Assembly (NCBI GenBank): GCA_020350725.1
Contig: CP070719.1
Span: 1,964,597 to 1,977,575 of the forward strand
Origin: a bacterium
GTDB taxonomy: Bacteria; BMS3Abin14
Direction: 5' to 3'
Length of the DNA stretch: 12,979 nucleotides
Shown here: positions 11,743 to 12,979 of the stretch, piece by piece
How the letters are laid out: each line of letters starts with the position of its first letter
Numbering within the stretch: position 1 is the first letter of the stretch
The notes under the pieces: model-generated
Databases searched by the model: none
Told to the model about the DNA's origin: nothing
What the model saw: only the letters and a program-made list of their open reading frames with translations
Position numbers and translations under genes: made by a program

Positions 11743-12979
11743 GACTTTCCTCAGCGCCTCCCTGACCCTTTCCGGGGTCATGGGGAGCTGATACAGCCTG
11801 ACGCCGACGGCGTCGTAAATCGCGTTGGCGATCACCGCCCCCATACAGATGATAGCCGGTTCCCCGCCTCCCTGGGGAGCCGCGTTGACGTCCTGCACGA
11901 TCACCGTCTCGATCTCCGGTACCCATGAGAACCTGGGTATGTCATAGGTGTCGAAATTCAGATCGAGGATCTCCCCCCTGTCAAAACGGACCTCCTCCGC
12001 CAGGGCATACCCTAGACCCATCGTGACGCATCCCTCCACCTGGAGCTTTGCCCCGTGGGGATTGATGCACAGACCCATGTCCTGAGCGCAGACGACGCGC
12101 TTGATCTGCACCTCACCGCTGGCCTTGTCGACCTGGACCTCGGCCATGGTGGCGACGTAGGCACCGGAACGGATGCCGCAGGCGACCCCGAAGCCGCCGC
12201 CGCTCGGGCTCCGGGCGGGACTCCACTTAAAGGCTTTCGCCGCCGCCTCGAGGACGCCCCGCATTTTCCTGTCGCTCAGGTGGTCCAGGCGGAACTTCAG
12301 AGGGTCCACGCCCGCCTTGGAGGCCATGATGTCGACCTGAGACTCCCTCGCGAAGGTGTTGGTGTTGGTACCCGGAGCCCTCCAGGGTCCCACGGCAAAT
12401 GGGTGTCCCTCGGAGCCGCCGCCGTACCAGTGGCCCCGTGAAACAGCCCTGTGGTGCGGCACGTCGTAGAACAGGTCCGCCCCGTCCGAGCCCGCGAAAA
12501 GGACATCGTAATCCCACAGGACGATCCGGCCGGCTTCGTCGAGGCCGGAGGTGATCTTTACCACAGCGGCGGGCCTGAAGGTGTCGTAGAAGAACTCCTC
12601 CGCCCGGCTCCAGGCCACCTGGACCGGTCTGCCGGTGATTTTGGCCAGACGGGCGGCCTCGACGGCCTGGGCGCTGGCGCTCTTGCCGCCGAATCCGCCC
12701 CCCACGAAGGGGGCAATGACGTGGACGTTTTCGGTATTGAACCCGAGGGCGCGGGCAACCTGTCCCTGGACGCCGAAGGGGGTCTGGGTCGAGGCCCACA
12801 CACTCGCCTTTCCCCCTTTGACCTCGGCCAGCGCGGTGTGGGTTTCCATGGGCGCATGGGCGACGTAGCTGTTAAGGTACGTCGCTTCAAAAACCTCCCT
12901 GGAGGCCTCCCTGCCGGCCCTGAGGTCCCCGCTCTGGGACTCGGTGTTGCCGCCGGGGGCGACCTTGACAAGGTGGTCG
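11740..12979 (-). CDS. Molybdenum hydroxylase large subunit (xanthine dehydrogenase/aldehyde oxidase family), C-terminal part
   Basis: The frame is open to the right edge of the window, so the 5' part is missing; 412 residues are visible. They contain the molybdopterin-binding core of the family: YLNSYVAHAPMETHTALAEV (34-53 of the visible part), APFVGGGFGGKS (89-100, cofactor binding), a WRAPGTNTNT segment that holds the conserved active-site Arg, QDMGLCINPHGAKLQVEG, and near the end GGGEPAI with the Glu that corresponds to the catalytic base, followed by IANAIYDAVGVRLYQLP and a TPERV close. These enzymes hydroxylate aldehydes, purines or N-heterocycles using water, and need cofactor sulfuration and usually a cytosine dinucleotide form, which fits the convergent xdhC and nucleotidyltransferase genes. 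Substrate cannot be told. Iron-sulfur and FAD domains, if present, lie outside the window or in other subunits. Confidence 0.93.
   Translation of the reverse strand, partial: DHLVKVAPGGNTESQSGDLRAGREASREVFEATYLNSYVAHAPMETHTALAEVKGGKASVWASTQTPFGVQGQVARALGFNTENVHVIAPFVGGGFGGKSASAQAVEAARLAKITGRPVQVAWSRAEEFFYDTFRPAAVVKITSGLDEAGRIVLWDYDVLFAGSDGADLFYDVPHHRAVSRGHWYGGGSEGHPFAVGPWRAPGTNTNTFARESQVDIMASKAGVDPLKFRLDHLSDRKMRGVLEAAAKAFKWSPARSPSGGGFGVACGIRSGAYVATMAEVQVDKASGEVQIKRVVCAQDMGLCINPHGAKLQVEGCVTMGLGYALAEEVRFDRGEILDLNFDTYDIPRFSWVPEIETVIVQDVNAAPQGGGEPAIICMGAVIANAIYDAVGVRLYQLPMTPERVREALRKV

Noticed and set aside
1-12979. CRISPR array, integron, prophage or toxin-antitoxin pair
   Set aside because: No regularly spaced repeats, integrase, phage structural genes or typical small overlapping gene pairs were seen on either strand.

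Overview
The window looks like chromosomal DNA from a GC-rich Gram-negative bacterium. I lean towards Desulfobacterota (the former Deltaproteobacteria). The main reason is the pairing of xdhC with a fused nucleotidyltransferase-HD protein beside a molybdenum hydroxylase, an arrangement I associate with Desulfovibrio-type genomes (DVU_1551 family). MltA, HflK/HflC and a lipoprotein signal confirm a Gram-negative envelope. The lineage is an inference from gene content, not from a marker gene. No rRNA, tRNA, CRISPR array, integrase or transposase gene was found.

Left part (1-3532): a tautomerase-superfamily protein (27-416, +); an isolated, visibly AT-richer SAM-dependent methyltransferase (644-1426, -); a 625-bp stretch without a gene; a GNAT-fold acyltransferase of the YghO/BcerS-like type (2052-3173, +); an intrinsic-type terminator; and a tiny putative lipoprotein (3345-3512, +).

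Middle part (3533-6393): mltA (membrane-bound lytic transglycosylase) and upstream of it on the same strand a LysR-type regulator, which is divergent from a DUF1127 gene across a 112-bp AT-rich control region.

Then (6394-9116, all -): a DUF1059 gene, a 522-bp gene-poor stretch, and the translationally coupled hflK-hflC pair that modulates FtsH proteolysis at the inner membrane. This block is bracketed by two elements of exactly 153 bp with 27-bp perfect terminal inverted repeats (6032-6184 and 9234-9386). The two are homologous to each other in opposite orientation and look like non-autonomous palindromic (MITE- or REP-like) elements. They are the most unusual structure in the window.

Right part (9416-12979): xdhC and the nucleotidyltransferase-HD gene overlap by 8 bp and form an operon for maturing a molybdenum cofactor. 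Converging on them is the C-terminal part of a xanthine dehydrogenase/aldehyde oxidase-type large subunit, truncated by the window edge and the plausible client of those maturation proteins. The 148 bp between the convergent genes is full of small dyads.
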